From Pilatotrama ljubarskyi (taxonomy: Eukaryota > Basidiomycota > Agaricomycetes > Polyporales > Polyporaceae), in the NCBI GenBank assembly GCA_022385805.1, contig MU277674.1:682294-746293 (forward strand): a stretch of 64,000 bases of DNA. The letters run 5' to 3'. Position numbers and translations under genes: made by a program. The notes beneath the pieces are model-generated. The model saw nothing but the letters and a program-made list of their open reading frames with translations, was not told the DNA's origin and did no database searches. Shown here piece after piece: positions 46,756 to 58,021 of this stretch. How positions within the stretch are numbered: position 1 is the first letter of the stretch; each line of letters starts with the position of its first letter.

Positions 46756-48058
46756 ATGGCCTCTAGCATGGATGAAAGTGAGTAGTCAATGGTATCACTG
46801 GTCGGCGTAGTGGCTGAATGCGCCACCACTTGTTAGTGAGCCCTCCGAGTTCTGGGTACGCGTGGTCGTCCGGATTGGTCTTCAGAAGAGGCCTAACAGC
46901 GCTTTCAGACTCATCAGGGAGACATCAGTTCCTGAGCACCTCGCCTTCACATGCGCTGTGGCGGCCGCTCAAGGTACCAGGCCTAGCATGGAGGACACGC
47001 ATACAATCGTCGTTCCTTTCGCAGGCATACACGGACAAGGCCTCTTCGCAGTATTCGACGGACACGGTGGGAAGGAGGCGTCGGAATGGTGCAAAGAGAA
47101 CTATGCCAAGGTGTGCATCCAGTGTCGCGTACCGGCGTCTATGCACGATCGTTGAGCTCGTCTCCGGCAGTGTCTGCTAAGCGCGCTCCAAGAGAACGAG
47201 TCGGCAAAGGTCACGGATGCACTGAACAAGTCCTTCCGCGAAGTCGACCAAAACCTGGAGCAGATGTGGACTCAGTCCGGCGGGGAAGTCCATTCCGGTT
47301 CCACTGCCGTCGTCGCCTTCATCCGGATCGAGGACGAGCGCGGGCAGCAATCGTTCGCGCCCTCGAACTACGAGCCTCTTGCGACCGCCGTTCCAGGCGA
47401 GGACGCGGATGGCAAATACCCTGGTGAGCCTGCTGCGACTGTCCTCAGTCTTGTGTATGTGTGGAGCTCACACGACTCCCATCGCCCAGGAGGAACAGGT
47501 TCGGTCAAGACGCGGTCGCGATCCGACAAGGTCTTCGTGCCTCCAGCCGAAGTCCGCCGCGTGCTCTACACCGCAAACGTTGGGGACGCGCGCGGGGTCC
47601 TATGCCAAGACGGAAAGGCCGTCCGGCTGACGTACGACGACAAAGCGTCTGACAAGAAGGAGGCGCGGCGCATCGAGAAAGCGGGCGGCCTGATCCTGGA
47701 AGGGCGCGTCGACGGCGTCCTCATCCCGACGCGTGCGCTCGGTGACGCGCCCTTGAACCAGTACGTCACCAGCTCCCCGCATACCGTCGAGATGGAGCTC
47801 GATGAGAAGGATGAGTTCCTCATACTGGCATGCGACGGGGTACGTACCGTGATGGCATCGGGGTACGAACTGCGGGCTTACTCGGATCGTCAGCTTTGGG
47901 ACGTGGTCAACGATCAGGAAGCTGTGGATCTCATTCGTGGCGTCCAGGACGCGAAGGAAGCGGCCGAGCTGCTCGTGAACGAGGCGCTCGGTCGACATAC
48001 TCAGGATAACGTCACGGTGCTCGTTGTCCGACTGAGGGATACTGCAGGACGCTCGTAA
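46756..48058 (+). CDS. PP2C-family Mg/Mn-dependent protein phosphatase
   Basis: Ser/Thr phosphatase of the PPM family. The ATG at 46756 gives MASSMDE. Two small introns (GTGAGT at about 46778, GTACGC at about 46857) restore the frame to MSPPSSG, then LIRETSVPEHLAFTCAVAAA. Metal-binding motifs are in RPSMEDTHTIVVPFAGIHGQ and GLFAVFDGHGGKEASEW. The middle is VTDALNKSFREVDQNLEQMW and HSGSTAVVAFIRIEDE. The core continues as RRVLYTANVGDARGVLCQDG, ARRIEKAGGLILEGRVDGV and FLILACDG. Spliced to the last exon this gives LWDVVNDQEAVDLIRGVQD, ending with the Asp-Asn pair in HTQDNVTVLVVRLRD. The PIPTRALGD segment is the usual TRSLGD position. Complete at about 360 residues, resembling yeast Ptc1-like enzymes. 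Targets are unknown. Confidence 0.92.
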
Positions 48059-48615
48059 CGGACATGAGTAGGACGTGGACTTCGGGGATGGTTAGGTAGC
48101 AGATGATTCACGCTCACATTCACAACACTGGACTTCAGACTGTACATCACAATACGCAATGCATCTTGCAATTGTTTTACACAGTTAGCTGGGTACGCAT
48201 GAAGGGAGCGAAGAGCAGAGAGTGGCTGCTGTGCGCTTCGCCGCCGCGAAGTGGTTAGACGCCGTTCGCCATTTCCCTGGCAGATCTCGCAATGCGCGAT
48301 CCTCGCCTCCGCAGTGTCCTCGCGTCCACAGCGTCCGCGAAGTCCTCCCAACGCCCACCACGACCGCCATGGACCTATACTGACCGCCAGGATGTCTCCT
48401 CCCCGCCGTCGCGTCGCCCGTTCTGCTCTCCTGCGTGTGGCGTCGCGTCCCGCCGGCTGCGGTGGATAACGCAGATCACGATTACGTGCGAGGCTTGTCA
48501 GCAGCGCGCCCACGGTGCGGTCATGCCATTGCCCGCAGCGGTCGACTCGTATCGCTCTCCCCAGCCCTCAGTACTGTCTCACCTCTGAGGCTCAGCTCTC
48601 GCTGCCTTGTACGCC
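48059..48615. other. Intergenic region, 0.56 kb
   Basis: 3' flank of the PP2C gene and promoter of gamma-glutamyltransferase. Pyrimidine-rich near 48.25-48.4 kb. No other feature was recognised. Confidence 0.4.
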
Positions 48616-51033
48616 ATGCAGAAACCTGGAATCATCGCCGAGCCTCCCCCGGTATCGCGCTCGCACCGTCGCGCCAGCGCCCCATGGCGGGATCGCCTCA
48701 CACGGAGCGTCGTCGTCATCGTCTCTCTCTGGGCTCTCTACCACTTCTGCTTTGACTCTGTGAGCGACACGGCCTTATCCCATAGTCGCCATCCGGCCGT
48801 CCTCGAGAGCAACCGCACGCGCGTGCCGTCCGCGACGCGCAACCCCGCGTACCTCGTCCGCGCCACGAACGGCGCAGTCGCGAGCGAGAACGAGCTCTGC
48901 TCCGAGATCGGGGTGGACGTCATGAAGGAGGGCGGGAACGCCGTCGACGCGGCGGTCAGCACCACGCTCTGCATCGGCGTCGTGAACATGTTCTCGTGAG
49001 TCTCGCCAATGACTTCCCCTGCATCATACAGCATGACTTAGAGTGTTGCGGGTCGGAAGCTCGGGTATTGGGGGAGGGGGCTTCATGACCGTGCGCATCC
49101 CGCCGTCGAGCCCGAACGTGTCCTCGGAGGTCTTCGCGGTCGACTTCCGCGAGACCGCGCCCGCGCTGAGCAACAAGACGATGTACGTCGACGACCCGCT
49201 CGCCGCGCGCTGGGGCGGGCTTGCCGTGGGCGTCCCCGGGGAGCTGCGCGGGCTCGAGGAGGCGCACCGAAGGTGGGGGAAGATGCCGTGGAAGAGGCTC
49301 GTGGAGCCGGCGGTTGAGCTTGCGAAGGGCTGGACGGTGCAGGTCGAGCTGGCGAGGCGGATCGAGGTCAGTCCCTCTCCTCACTCCTGCGCGTGTATGA
49401 GGGTAGGACGAGACGGCTGAACGAGTTGGGGGTCGGCACAGATGTTCGCCCCTCTGATGCTCAACCACCCCGACTGGCGGCCCATCTTCGCCCCCGAAGG
49501 CAGGCTGCTCAAGGAGGGCCAGACCATCCGGCGCACGAACCTCTCGCGCACGCTCGCTGCCATCGCCGAGGGCGGCGCGGACGCGTTCTACACGGGGCCC
49601 ATCGCGGACGCGATCGTGCAGAAGGTGCGCGAGACGGGCGGGATATTGACGCACGCGGATCTCGAGGGGTACGAGGTACACGTGAAGCGCGCGTTGGAGG
49701 GGACGTATCGCGGACGGAAGGTGTATGCGCCACACGCGCCAACGAGTGGGCCGGTCTTGATCCATATGTTGAACTTGATGGAGCATTATGGAGAGTTGGT
49801 GGAGGAGGGGAGAACGGTGCTGAACGTGCATCGGTTGATTGAGGCCATGAAGTGTGAGTACGCTTTGCTTCATCTCAGCAGAAGAGCGTTCGATTGACAT
49901 CCGTCTAGTTGGCTTTGCAGCGAGGTGAGTTCGACGGGGCAGTCTGGGCGAGCTCTCTGACGCGCGTTGTATAGGACGAGGGTAGGCGACCCTGCGTATC
50001 ACGATGAGACAGAACGGATAGACGAGATTCCGACAAAGGAGTACGCCGACGCGGTCTTCGCGAATATCACAGACGTACGTGGCGTCCGGTCACCCTTCGG
50101 TGACACCGCTCATGTCAATTCCTTCGCCGTAGGATAAAACCCACCCTCCTGAATACTACCACCCTGTATACGACGTTGTCGTAGATCATGGCACGGTCAG
50201 TATTACAGCGGACTCGTTCGCCCGCTCTGTCTGATGTATTTCCAGAGTCACTCTTCCATTGTGGACAAAGATGGTATGGCTGTCGCATTGACTACTACAG
50301 TCAACCTCGTCTTCGGCTCAGCCGTACTGGACCCTGTTACTGGCGTGATCCTGAACGACGAGGTACGTTTCGTACAAATTCGTATTGTTCAGCAGCGTTG
50401 AGGTGTCGTGCTGCCAGATGGACGACTTTTCCACCCCCGGTATGCCGAACGCATTCGGCCTCTACCCCTCCCCATGTAAGTGTCTCCCCAGTGATGACTC
50501 CCAACTATACCCGCTGAGCCGTGTGCAGATAACTACCCCGAACCCGGAAAACGCCCGCTTTCCTCAACAGTCCCTACCATCATGGAGCACCAAGACGGTT
50601 CATTCTACCTCGCGGCCGGCGGCTCCGGCGGCTCGCGCATCTTCCCCGCGGTGTTCCAGGTCATCCTGAACATGGACTGGGGCATGGACGTCAGCGCCGC
50701 GATTGAGTACGGCAGGGTCCACGACCAGCTGTTCCCCACTATGGTGGACGCGGACGACATCTTGCCTCCCGCGCTGCTCGAGGGCTTGCGAGAAAAGGGC
50801 CACAATATCACAGGTCAGTGGTGTGGAGTGGACGCCTGTCAGGAGAGTCGGTGCTGAGGGCGTGTTATAGTATCCGACACGGACCGCATAGCCGCCGTCA
50901 TCCAGGTCGTGGCGAAGCATAACGAAACGATATACGGTGGGCCCCCCGTCCTCCCTGGTTGCGACTTCTCTGATGCGGATCTCGTACAGCTGCGAGCGAT
51001 TCGAGAAAGAACGGCATTGCGGCGGGTTATTAG
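48616..51033 (+). CDS. Gamma-glutamyltransferase, membrane-anchored
   Basis: N-terminal nucleophile hydrolase that cleaves the gamma-glutamyl bond of glutathione, in the vacuole or at the cell surface. The ATG at 48616 gives a basic N-terminus and one membrane segment ([16 protein letters not shown]), so it is type II. The large-subunit signature is [20 protein letters not shown] then [13 protein letters not shown]. The self-processing site and catalytic Thr lie in DHGT, spliced to [20 protein letters not shown], so mature small subunit begins at that Thr. [18 protein letters not shown] and [20 protein letters not shown] are the usual substrate-binding blocks. A 55-base intron (GTGGGC donor) restores the expected ending [14 protein letters not shown] and stop at 51031-51033; without it the frame runs on nonsensically. 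About nine introns. Complete. Confidence 0.93.
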
Positions 51034-51460
51034 CGGGCATAGTTGTACTGACGGTGTTACTAGAATATACGTCTTCCCCCGGTACCTCAGGCGTGATGCA
51101 TCCTATGATTACTGCTGGTATGGTGCAGGCTACCTAAGGTGAGTTTATCCGCGAGACGTTCGCCTGCAGCATGAACGGTGTGCTGTCAAGACTCCTACCG
51201 TCTGCTTGGGAGGGGTCCGGGCCCGCCGCCTCATCACGTGTTGGCGACAGTGCCGCGGCTGCCAGGCTTCGCTCCAGTAATGCATCGCGATCCCTCCACG
51301 GAAGTCTAAACAATGTGCGAGGACGCTTCGGTGCAGCGTCCACGGGACCGCAGGATAAACTTCGCACTTGCTTCCGTTAGCGAAGTTCTCCCGGGCCGTC
51401 CTCTGACGACGGGAGTCCCTGTCTCCGAGCAACCGTTATAACAGATGCTTGAGCGTGCAG
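51034..51460. other. Intergenic region, 0.43 kb
   Basis: Promoter of the mannanase gene. No strong TATA box or repeat was seen. Confidence 0.35.
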
Positions 51461-53588
51461 ATGCGCCAGCATCGCTCGCCGTACTTGCTCACGATGTTTA
51501 GCCTTGGCCTGATTTCGCTGGCACTGGCGCTTGCACCCTTCGCGAATGCCGCTTCCCCGCAGTGGGGACAGGTGAGCTACGCAGTCATCATAGCCTGTCG
51601 AGCCATGTTGACGCGCTTCACTCTAGTGCGGCGGTATTGGCTGGACTGGCGATACGAGTAAGGCTCCTGTCTCTGGGTAAAGAGGCACAGAATCTCACAG
51701 TATATTGCTTGCAGCTTGCGTCGCAGGCTCGGTGTGTACGGTCCAAAACCCGTACTACTCGCAGTGCCTGCCGTCCGCCAGCGTCCCGAGCAGCACGTCC
51801 GTGCCCACGACGGTCGCGCCTCCTCCTCCCAGCTCCACGCCGAGTGCGCCCACGTCGACCGCGGCTCCGCCCCCGAGCTCGACTGGGTTCGTGAAGGTGT
51901 CCGGGCAGAAGTTCGTGCTAAACGGACAGACCTTCCCTCTGGTCGGGTGAGTACCGCGCCCTAATATAACTTTGGTATGAAGGGCACGGGCTGACATGAT
52001 ACTCTCTCTGATGCGTAGCGCGAACTCGTACTGGGTTGGGCTGATGGGATACAGCACCGCCCAGATGAACCAGGCCTTCGCGGATATTGCGAAGACTGGG
52101 GCGACGACAGTCCGCACTTGGTGAGTCGCGTGACTATCCGGTTCTACGTTCCCCGGCTGAGTACGGTCGATATCGTGTGCAGGGGCTTCAACGACGTCAC
52201 CACTGCCAACGGGATTTACTACCAGCTGTGGCAGAACGGGAAGGCCACGGTGAACACGGGCGCGACTGGACTTCAGAACTTCGGTGAGGACCAAAATCCA
52301 GGTATCCAGCGACGATTCCATATTTACAACGGAGGCAGACAACGTGATTGCTGCCGCTAAGGCTAACGGAATTCGCCTCATCGTTGCACTGTGAGTTCTC
52401 CGTAGATACTTCAATGTACATCAAACTGAGACTGCCTTCAGGACCAACAACTGGAGCGACTATGGCGGTATGGACGTCTACGTCCAGCAGATCGCTGGGT
52501 CGCCCAACCATGATCTCTTCTACACCAACGCTAACGTCATCGTACGTGAGCTACTTCGAGCCTCCAGGAATGACTCGCTGACGACGTTTCATAGGCTGCC
52601 TACAAGTCGTATATCAAGACCTTTGTCGGCCGCTACGTGAACGAGCCGACCATTCTCGGTTGGGAGCTCGCGAACGAGCCGAGGTGCAGGGGCAGCACTG
52701 GGTATGCTTCACCAGATCCACCTTTGCGTGCCGTATGCTCATATGCGGTTCCAACTGCAGCACGAGCACCGGAACATGTACCACACAGACGATCACGAAG
52801 TGGGCCAGTGATATCTCTGCGTTCATCAAGTCTATCGACCCGAACCACCTCGTTGGCATCGGCGACGAGGGCTTCTTCAACGAGCCCGGTAACCCGAGCT
52901 ACCCGTACCAGTATGTACATGCGGAATTGCTCCACCACCCGGTTCCTGACCACCTTGAGCGTAGGGGTTCTGAGGGTATCGACTTCAACGCCAACCTGAA
53001 CATCAGTACCATTGACTTTGGCACTGCCCATGTGAGTTGGCATGCATTTGAATGCAGTCGAATAGCATGCTGACCGTACGATCGCCTCCACAGCTCTACC
53101 CTGTGAGTCTCGAGAAATGACGACCGCCTTGTGTCGTTTACTGACCTGGAATGTAGGGAAGTTGGGGACAGACGACCGACCCGACCGGATGGGGCTCTCA
53201 GTGGATTACGGACCACGCGACGTCTCAGAAGGCGGCGAACAAGCCAGTCATCCTCGAAGAGTTCGGTGTGACTGACAGCCAGGCCTCCACCTACACCGCG
53301 TGGTACAACACCATCATCTCCTCGGGTCTGACCGGAGACTTGATCTGGTATGTCGAGCTCTCTTGCGTCTGACTTAGGACGGCTACTGAGCAGATGCGAC
53401 TCACAGGCAAGCTGGCTCTCATTTCTCGACCGGAAGCACGCCCGACGATGGCTATGCTGTGCGTACATGCTCGATATCCTGTCCGTGGAGGGGACGTTCG
53501 CTGACATGCTGGACAATAGATCTATCCCGATGACCCTGTCTATCCCATCGAGTCTCAGCATGCCGCGGCGCTCAAGGCGAGGGGATAG
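51461..53588 (+). CDS. Endo-1,4-beta-mannanase, GH5 with N-terminal CBM1
   Basis: Secreted hemicellulase that cuts mannan and galactoglucomannan in wood. The ATG at 51461 ([10 protein letters not shown]) or the one at 51494 ([19 protein letters not shown], a cleaner signal peptide) is the start. The CBM1 cellulose-binding module is split by two introns: [16 protein letters not shown], then [20 protein letters not shown] Pro/Ser/Thr linker of about 40 residues follows. The catalytic domain runs from [20 protein letters not shown] through [15 protein letters not shown] and [20 protein letters not shown]. The acid/base Glu is in [18 protein letters not shown] (about 52650) and the nucleophile Glu in [16 protein letters not shown] (about 53245). 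It ends in [20 protein letters not shown]. About eleven introns. Typical of subfamily GH5_7 and white-rot fungi. Confidence 0.95.
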
Positions 53589-54186
53589 GTGCTACTGCAA
53601 TGAATGGGTGGGGCTCAGTGTACAGTCACAACGGTCATGCACAAAACACTTGATCTCTAGCTTCTGCGAGTGAAACAGTGTACTCTTCTCCGCGCCCCAT
53701 GCTGTATCTTTGCTATCCAGGCAAGTCGTCTACTATAAGGCTTGTGAATGTGTAGACCAAGTTGTTTCTCGGCGTCTACCGCCGCGCACGGACAAGTCCT
53801 AAGCGCCCATACCTGCTCTTTCGCTGGGTGTGGGCGCTTCGTGGACGCGTCTCTTTATCTCTGCCGTCCATCCAGCTGCTCATCGTCCGCTCTGCACTGG
53901 GCGACCTTCTCTGCTTTCGGCTTGCGTCGGGGCGTGCTGGTCTATGTGCTTGAGGACTGCTTGGGACTCGCGTGATCTGTGGCCGCTCAGTCAGCGGAGC
54001 AACCCCCTATGGATCCTATTCGGAATTCGGGTACTGCGTGACGCAGGATGAACGCACGAGCCCACCCTCGCCCCCTCAGAATTCGGATTGCCTCGAACCT
54101 CGTTCGTATATAAGCCAAGGGCATGCGCGTAGCCACCGCCAATCTCAGCTCCTACCTATACCACCACCACCAGCATCGGGTACACC
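53589..54186. other. Intergenic region, 0.6 kb
   Basis: 3' flank of the mannanase gene and promoter of the metallo-hydrolase gene, with its TATA box at 54107-54114. Confidence 0.4.
54107..54114 (+). promoter_or_regulatory. TATA box of the persulfide-dioxygenase-like gene
   Basis: TATATAAG, 80 bases upstream of the ATG at 54187. Confidence 0.65.
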
Positions 54187-55469
54187 ATGCTCAGAGCTTC
54201 TGCCCTCCGTTCTGCCGTTCGTCTCTCTCCTCCTGGCGGTCTGAGGTCTCGTCTTGTCCAAACCCGCTTGGTCCATCCTGGAATAATACAAGCTACCAGG
54301 ATTCCGGCCAGGAGCCTCACCACTGCCTACGCAAACTCCTCGCTCCATGATTCTGTTGTCGACGGCACCTTCATGTCTCGCGCCAGCGCGAACCAGATCC
54401 CTCCAGCAGAGCCTTGGAGAAGGCACGTTAGTCCGGACCCGGAGACCACTCCGACTGTCTATACGTTCTTCGAGAAGGCGACTTCGACCTGGCAGTATAT
54501 TGTGGTGGACCCTAAGACGTCCGACGCGGTTATTGTCGACCCCGTTCTCGATTACGAGCCTAACTCGGGCACCATATCGACGGATACCGCGGATGGGCTG
54601 GTTTCGTTCATTGAACATAACGACCTGCGAGTAACGCGCATCCTGTATGCTTCATACTTATTCTGCGGCGATTTGACTTCACTGACTCTCACACAGCGAA
54701 ACGCATGCGCATGCGGATCATCTCACGGCTGCCCAGTACCTCAAGCAACAGTTGGATGGAGAGGTTCCTGTCTGCATCGGACAGCGCATCACGGGGGTGC
54801 AAAAGACTTTCGCTCCTATTTATGGACTGGATGCCTCGACTCTCAACGATACCTTCGATGTCTATTTCAAGGACAACGAAGAGTTCGAGCTGGGCTCACT
54901 GTCGTGCCATGTCATGCACCTCCCTGGACATACTCCTGACCACGTCGGGTACGTCATCGGCAAAGCCGTGTTCACAGGGGACTCTATCTTCAACGTACGT
55001 TGTTGTATCTCGGGGCATATGATCCGCTGACTCCGGAATAGCCTGACGTAGGATCTGCCCGTGCGGATTTCCCAGGCGGAGATGCAGAAGCCCTATATGC
55101 GGTAAGGCCTCATGCCCGAGACTCTCAGTTTCAGAATGCCGGGAATAACTTGATTCACAGTCCATGCAACGTCTGCTGTCCATGCCCGAGGACTATCGCC
55201 TCTATGTCGGTCATGACTACCCGCAGAACCGCGATCAGACATGCTTCGCGACTGTCGCTGATCAGCGGGCCAAGAACAAGCATGTGAAGCTGGGTACGGA
55301 CCCCTCCACATTCATTCAGTTCCGTAAGGAACGAGATGCTGTCCTCGGAGCACCCCGTCTCCTCCACCCCTCACTGCAGGTCAACATCCGAGCGGGCAAG
55401 CTCCCGCCCCCGGACGATAAGGGGAGGTTGTACCTGCGCATTCCTGTCCACGTCGATCTGGAGCTGTAG
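54187..55469 (+). CDS. Mitochondrial metallo-beta-lactamase-fold enzyme, persulfide dioxygenase-like
   Basis: Probably oxidises glutathione persulfide to sulfite with non-haem iron (ETHE1 and bacterial PDO-II relatives). The start is the ATG at 54187, 80 bases after a TATA box. The first 48 residues are rich in Arg, Ser and Ala and lack acids (MLRASALRSAVRLSPPGGLR), a clear mitochondrial presequence. The MBL domain begins at TPTVYTFFEKATSTWQYIVV. An intron joins RVTRIL to ETHAHADHLTAAQYLKQQL, giving the HxHxDH metal motif. HVMHLPGHTPDHVGYVIG, KAVFTGDSIFNPDVGSARA, DFPGGDAEALYASMQRLLSM and LYVGHDYPQ supply the remaining ligands. The GSARADFPGGDA block and VNIRAGKLPPP end are typical of the PDO branch. 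About 410 residues including the presequence. Hydroxyacylglutathione hydrolase (glyoxalase II) is the alternative, less likely from these blocks. Confidence 0.85.
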
Positions 55470-55890
55470 TAGGTCCGCGGGGTTTCATGCTACCTCATTT
55501 ATTCCGCTGCGATCGTTATGAATCAATCACTGTGTTCCACGAGCTCTATCTTGGCTTGCCCGACCCGCAGTGTTACATGACCATCTCCGGACATCTATGG
55601 GATGGGACGCCCAGGCAAGGCCGCCCCCATGATCGGTCGGCTACGCTACCACGGTGGCGGTGCTACGCCTACAGTCAGCACGGCGACGACACGGCGTTGT
55701 CAATGTTTGCGGCGAAGTCAAGCTTGACACTGTAATTGAAGGAAGTGCTGATGTGCAGCGCATCACTGCTGTCGAGTTGATACCTCATCCGTCCGGACCC
55801 AATGCCGCGCGTACCCAGGTATAAGTTTCGTGGAAACGCTCCGACGCATGCACTCACAATCCCTCGCGTGGCCCTCAGCCTCCCATTCAC
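55470..55890. other. Intergenic region, 0.42 kb
   Basis: 3' flank of the metallo-hydrolase gene and promoter of the single-exon F-box gene. No motif was recognised. Confidence 0.35.
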
Positions 55891-57105
55891 ATGCTCGGCT
55901 TGCCTTCAGAGATCTGGCGAGAGATCTTCGCCTATGCGTGCACGGATGGGGGCCATACGGGGTCGTCATTGGCGCTCTGCTGCAGGTTCTTCTACAATGC
56001 GTCGCTTACCGTCCGCTTTCAATCTTTGTCCTTCTTCTCACTCCGGCAGATCGAGCTCTTCCTCGTCTACACCAGGTGCTATGAGCTACAATATCAGGGG
56101 CGAAGACCGCGGGTGTACCATCTCCTGCTCTCGTTCACCACTCCCTCCTGCCCGAATATCAGCCCCGAGAGCAGCGCGGACAGTTCGTGCATTGACTACG
56201 GCAACGACGTCGACCGCTGGATCACCGCCCGAAAACAACGCGAACAAGACAAGGCCCAGTGGGACCACGATTTCCTCAAACTCGTTCCGGGCCTCCTACA
56301 ATACTCTGCGCCTCACTTGCGGACGCTTGCCATATTGCAAACCGACGGCTTTACGTTACCGGCGATCAAATGCGTCCTCCCTCGGCTGCGCGAGCTCACT
56401 CTCCTCGTGGGCATCTCGGTGATGCTCAATGGGGACGACATCTTCGGCGCTGGTAGCGGATCGCGTGCATCACCCTCACTTGGATCAACAGTGCGCGACG
56501 CGCCCGCGCCGACGCCCACAGCATTGAACCTCCCCTGTGCCCGCTTCCCCGCGCTCGAGCGCCTTCATCTCATATGCGGGCGGCATCGCGACTTCGTGCT
56601 TCGCGACACGCTCGCGCATCTCCCGCACCTCGCGCCCGCGCTGACGCACCTCCGCATCTCGAACGCGACGTACATGCACGAGCACTGCATCCCGGGCTTC
56701 CTGCGCGCCGCGCTCGGCCTCTCTTCCCCCGATTACGAATTCGTTTCGGTGGCAGCGGCGCCCTCGCCCTGGCATGCGCAGCGGCCGCCGCGGGGCGAGG
56801 AAGACGCGGACGTGGACTCAGACTCGGAGGTGCGGCCTGCGCTCCCGGGGCTGCGGCGTGTGATCGTACACTCGGTGCCCCCTCCGCAGGGAGGCGTGTG
56901 CGGGAACTCGTACAAGGAGTATGTGACTCTCACGGGTGCGGTCCATGCGATCAGCGCGGCGTGCGAGGGGAGGACAGACGTGCGGATACTGTCGGTTCGG
57001 AGTGAACGCGCAAGGCAGCACGTTTGGGAGCAGTTGGTCGAGGGACACTGGGTCAATAGGATAGAGGGCGGGCCTGGGTGTTGGCTCAGGTGCGATGATG
57101 CGTAG
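55891..57105 (+). CDS. Single-exon F-box protein
   Basis: Putative SCF ubiquitin-ligase adaptor of 404 residues. The N-terminus is an F-box of the basidiomycete type: MLGLPSEIWREIFAYACTDG, then SLALCCRFFYNASLTVRFQS. The rest has weak leucine-rich repeat character with recurring LPRLRELTLL-like and FPALERLHLI units, and helical segments (HLPHLAPALTHLRISNATYM). A Pro/acidic insertion precedes VYVTL-type sequence and the C-terminal QHVWEQLVEGHWVNRIEGG. One uninterrupted exon, unusual beside its intron-rich neighbours but common in this lineage-expanded family. The start is the first in-frame Met, directly before the F-box. Target unknown. Confidence 0.8.
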   Translation: MLGLPSEIWREIFAYACTDGGHTGSSLALCCRFFYNASLTVRFQSLSFFSLRQIELFLVYTRCYELQYQGRRPRVYHLLLSFTTPSCPNISPESSADSSCIDYGNDVDRWITARKQREQDKAQWDHDFLKLVPGLLQYSAPHLRTLAILQTDGFTLPAIKCVLPRLRELTLLVGISVMLNGDDIFGAGSGSRASPSLGSTVRDAPAPTPTALNLPCARFPALERLHLICGRHRDFVLRDTLAHLPHLAPALTHLRISNATYMHEHCIPGFLRAALGLSSPDYEFVSVAAAPSPWHAQRPPRGEEDADVDSDSEVRPALPGLRRVIVHSVPPPQGGVCGNSYKEYVTLTGAVHAISAACEGRTDVRILSVRSERARQHVWEQLVEGHWVNRIEGGPGCWLRCDDA

Positions 57106-58021
57106 CGGAACTTTCATCCTCCCCTCCGACGGACGTGTGCACTGGCATCTCGTGGATCTATCCTTGTAGTTCAGCTGACGGACTGCTCTGAACTTATTTT
57201 GTGACTCTACATGCATCAGGCTTGAGCGATTCGTACCTGGTCGTCAAGTTCAAGGCCATCCAGATTTTCAAAGCCCCTTTGCAAACTTGCCTTTGACGGC
57301 CTGTGGACGCGTGCGGTAGATGGCTGGTAAAAGTAACTTAGAAGTAGCGTGACACAAATCGTCACGATCCCGCGACGCGACGCGGCGCGCGCTGGCGCGC
57401 GTGTTAGACGCCCTTAGGCTCTGTGGTCCAACTTGCACGCGTTGGTTCGGGTATAATACCACCACACTCTGTTCAGGATCTCGCACTGTCATCGTCCATA
57501 CCCTGGCAGTCACGCTGGTCCGACTTGAGCTGTTTGACCAACTTCTACACGGCCTGCTCATGTATTCTCTATCTGTCGGAGATTCCTAAAATGCATCTCG
57601 AGGGCGCTAGTCTCGGGACGGCCTCTTGATACCCTCCCGAGCCGGTTCGGAGGTGGGACCGAGTGCTCCGAACCGCGTCCTGATGTGAGCGTAGGCGCCT
57701 GAGGCACACCCGAGCGCCTCTGGAGATCGATGAGACGATCCAGATGATCTAGGTCTCGCGGGACGGCATCGCGATCGCATCGCGAGCTGAAGGGACTCCT
57801 CTCGATACTGCGCTAGTACTACGTCTCTACGTACTTGCACTGTGGATCCACAGACCGTGCTGGCTGTCATCGCAACCCATCGTACACTTCCCCTCAATCT
57901 CAGCTGTGTCAGTAAGCTCTCCGTTAGCAAGATTTCAAAGAGCATCCGTCCGTATGTGCCGCTCTCTGCCGTCTACTAGCCGTTACACTCAACGCCCCTC
58001 CGGGCGGTTGCTTTGAAGCCA
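57106..58021. other. Intergenic region upstream of the Plavaka transposase
   Basis: 0.9 kb with no recognisable gene. It has several palindromes: a 10-base-stem hairpin at 57643-57675, TGTGGATCCACA near 57840, and GCGATCGC near 57770. They could be subterminal sequences of the element, but no terminal inverted repeat was established. Confidence 0.4.
57643..57675. repeat. Perfect inverted repeat with a 13-base loop
   Basis: CGGTTCGGAG (57643-57652) and its exact reverse complement CTCCGAACCG (57666-57675), separated by 13 bases. Confidence 0.85.

Noticed and set aside
57106..58021. Possible HSP70 C-terminus on the far side of the Plavaka element
   Set aside because: I looked for the lid and EEVD-type ending on the minus strand and found none, so a simple insertion into HSP70 is not supported.
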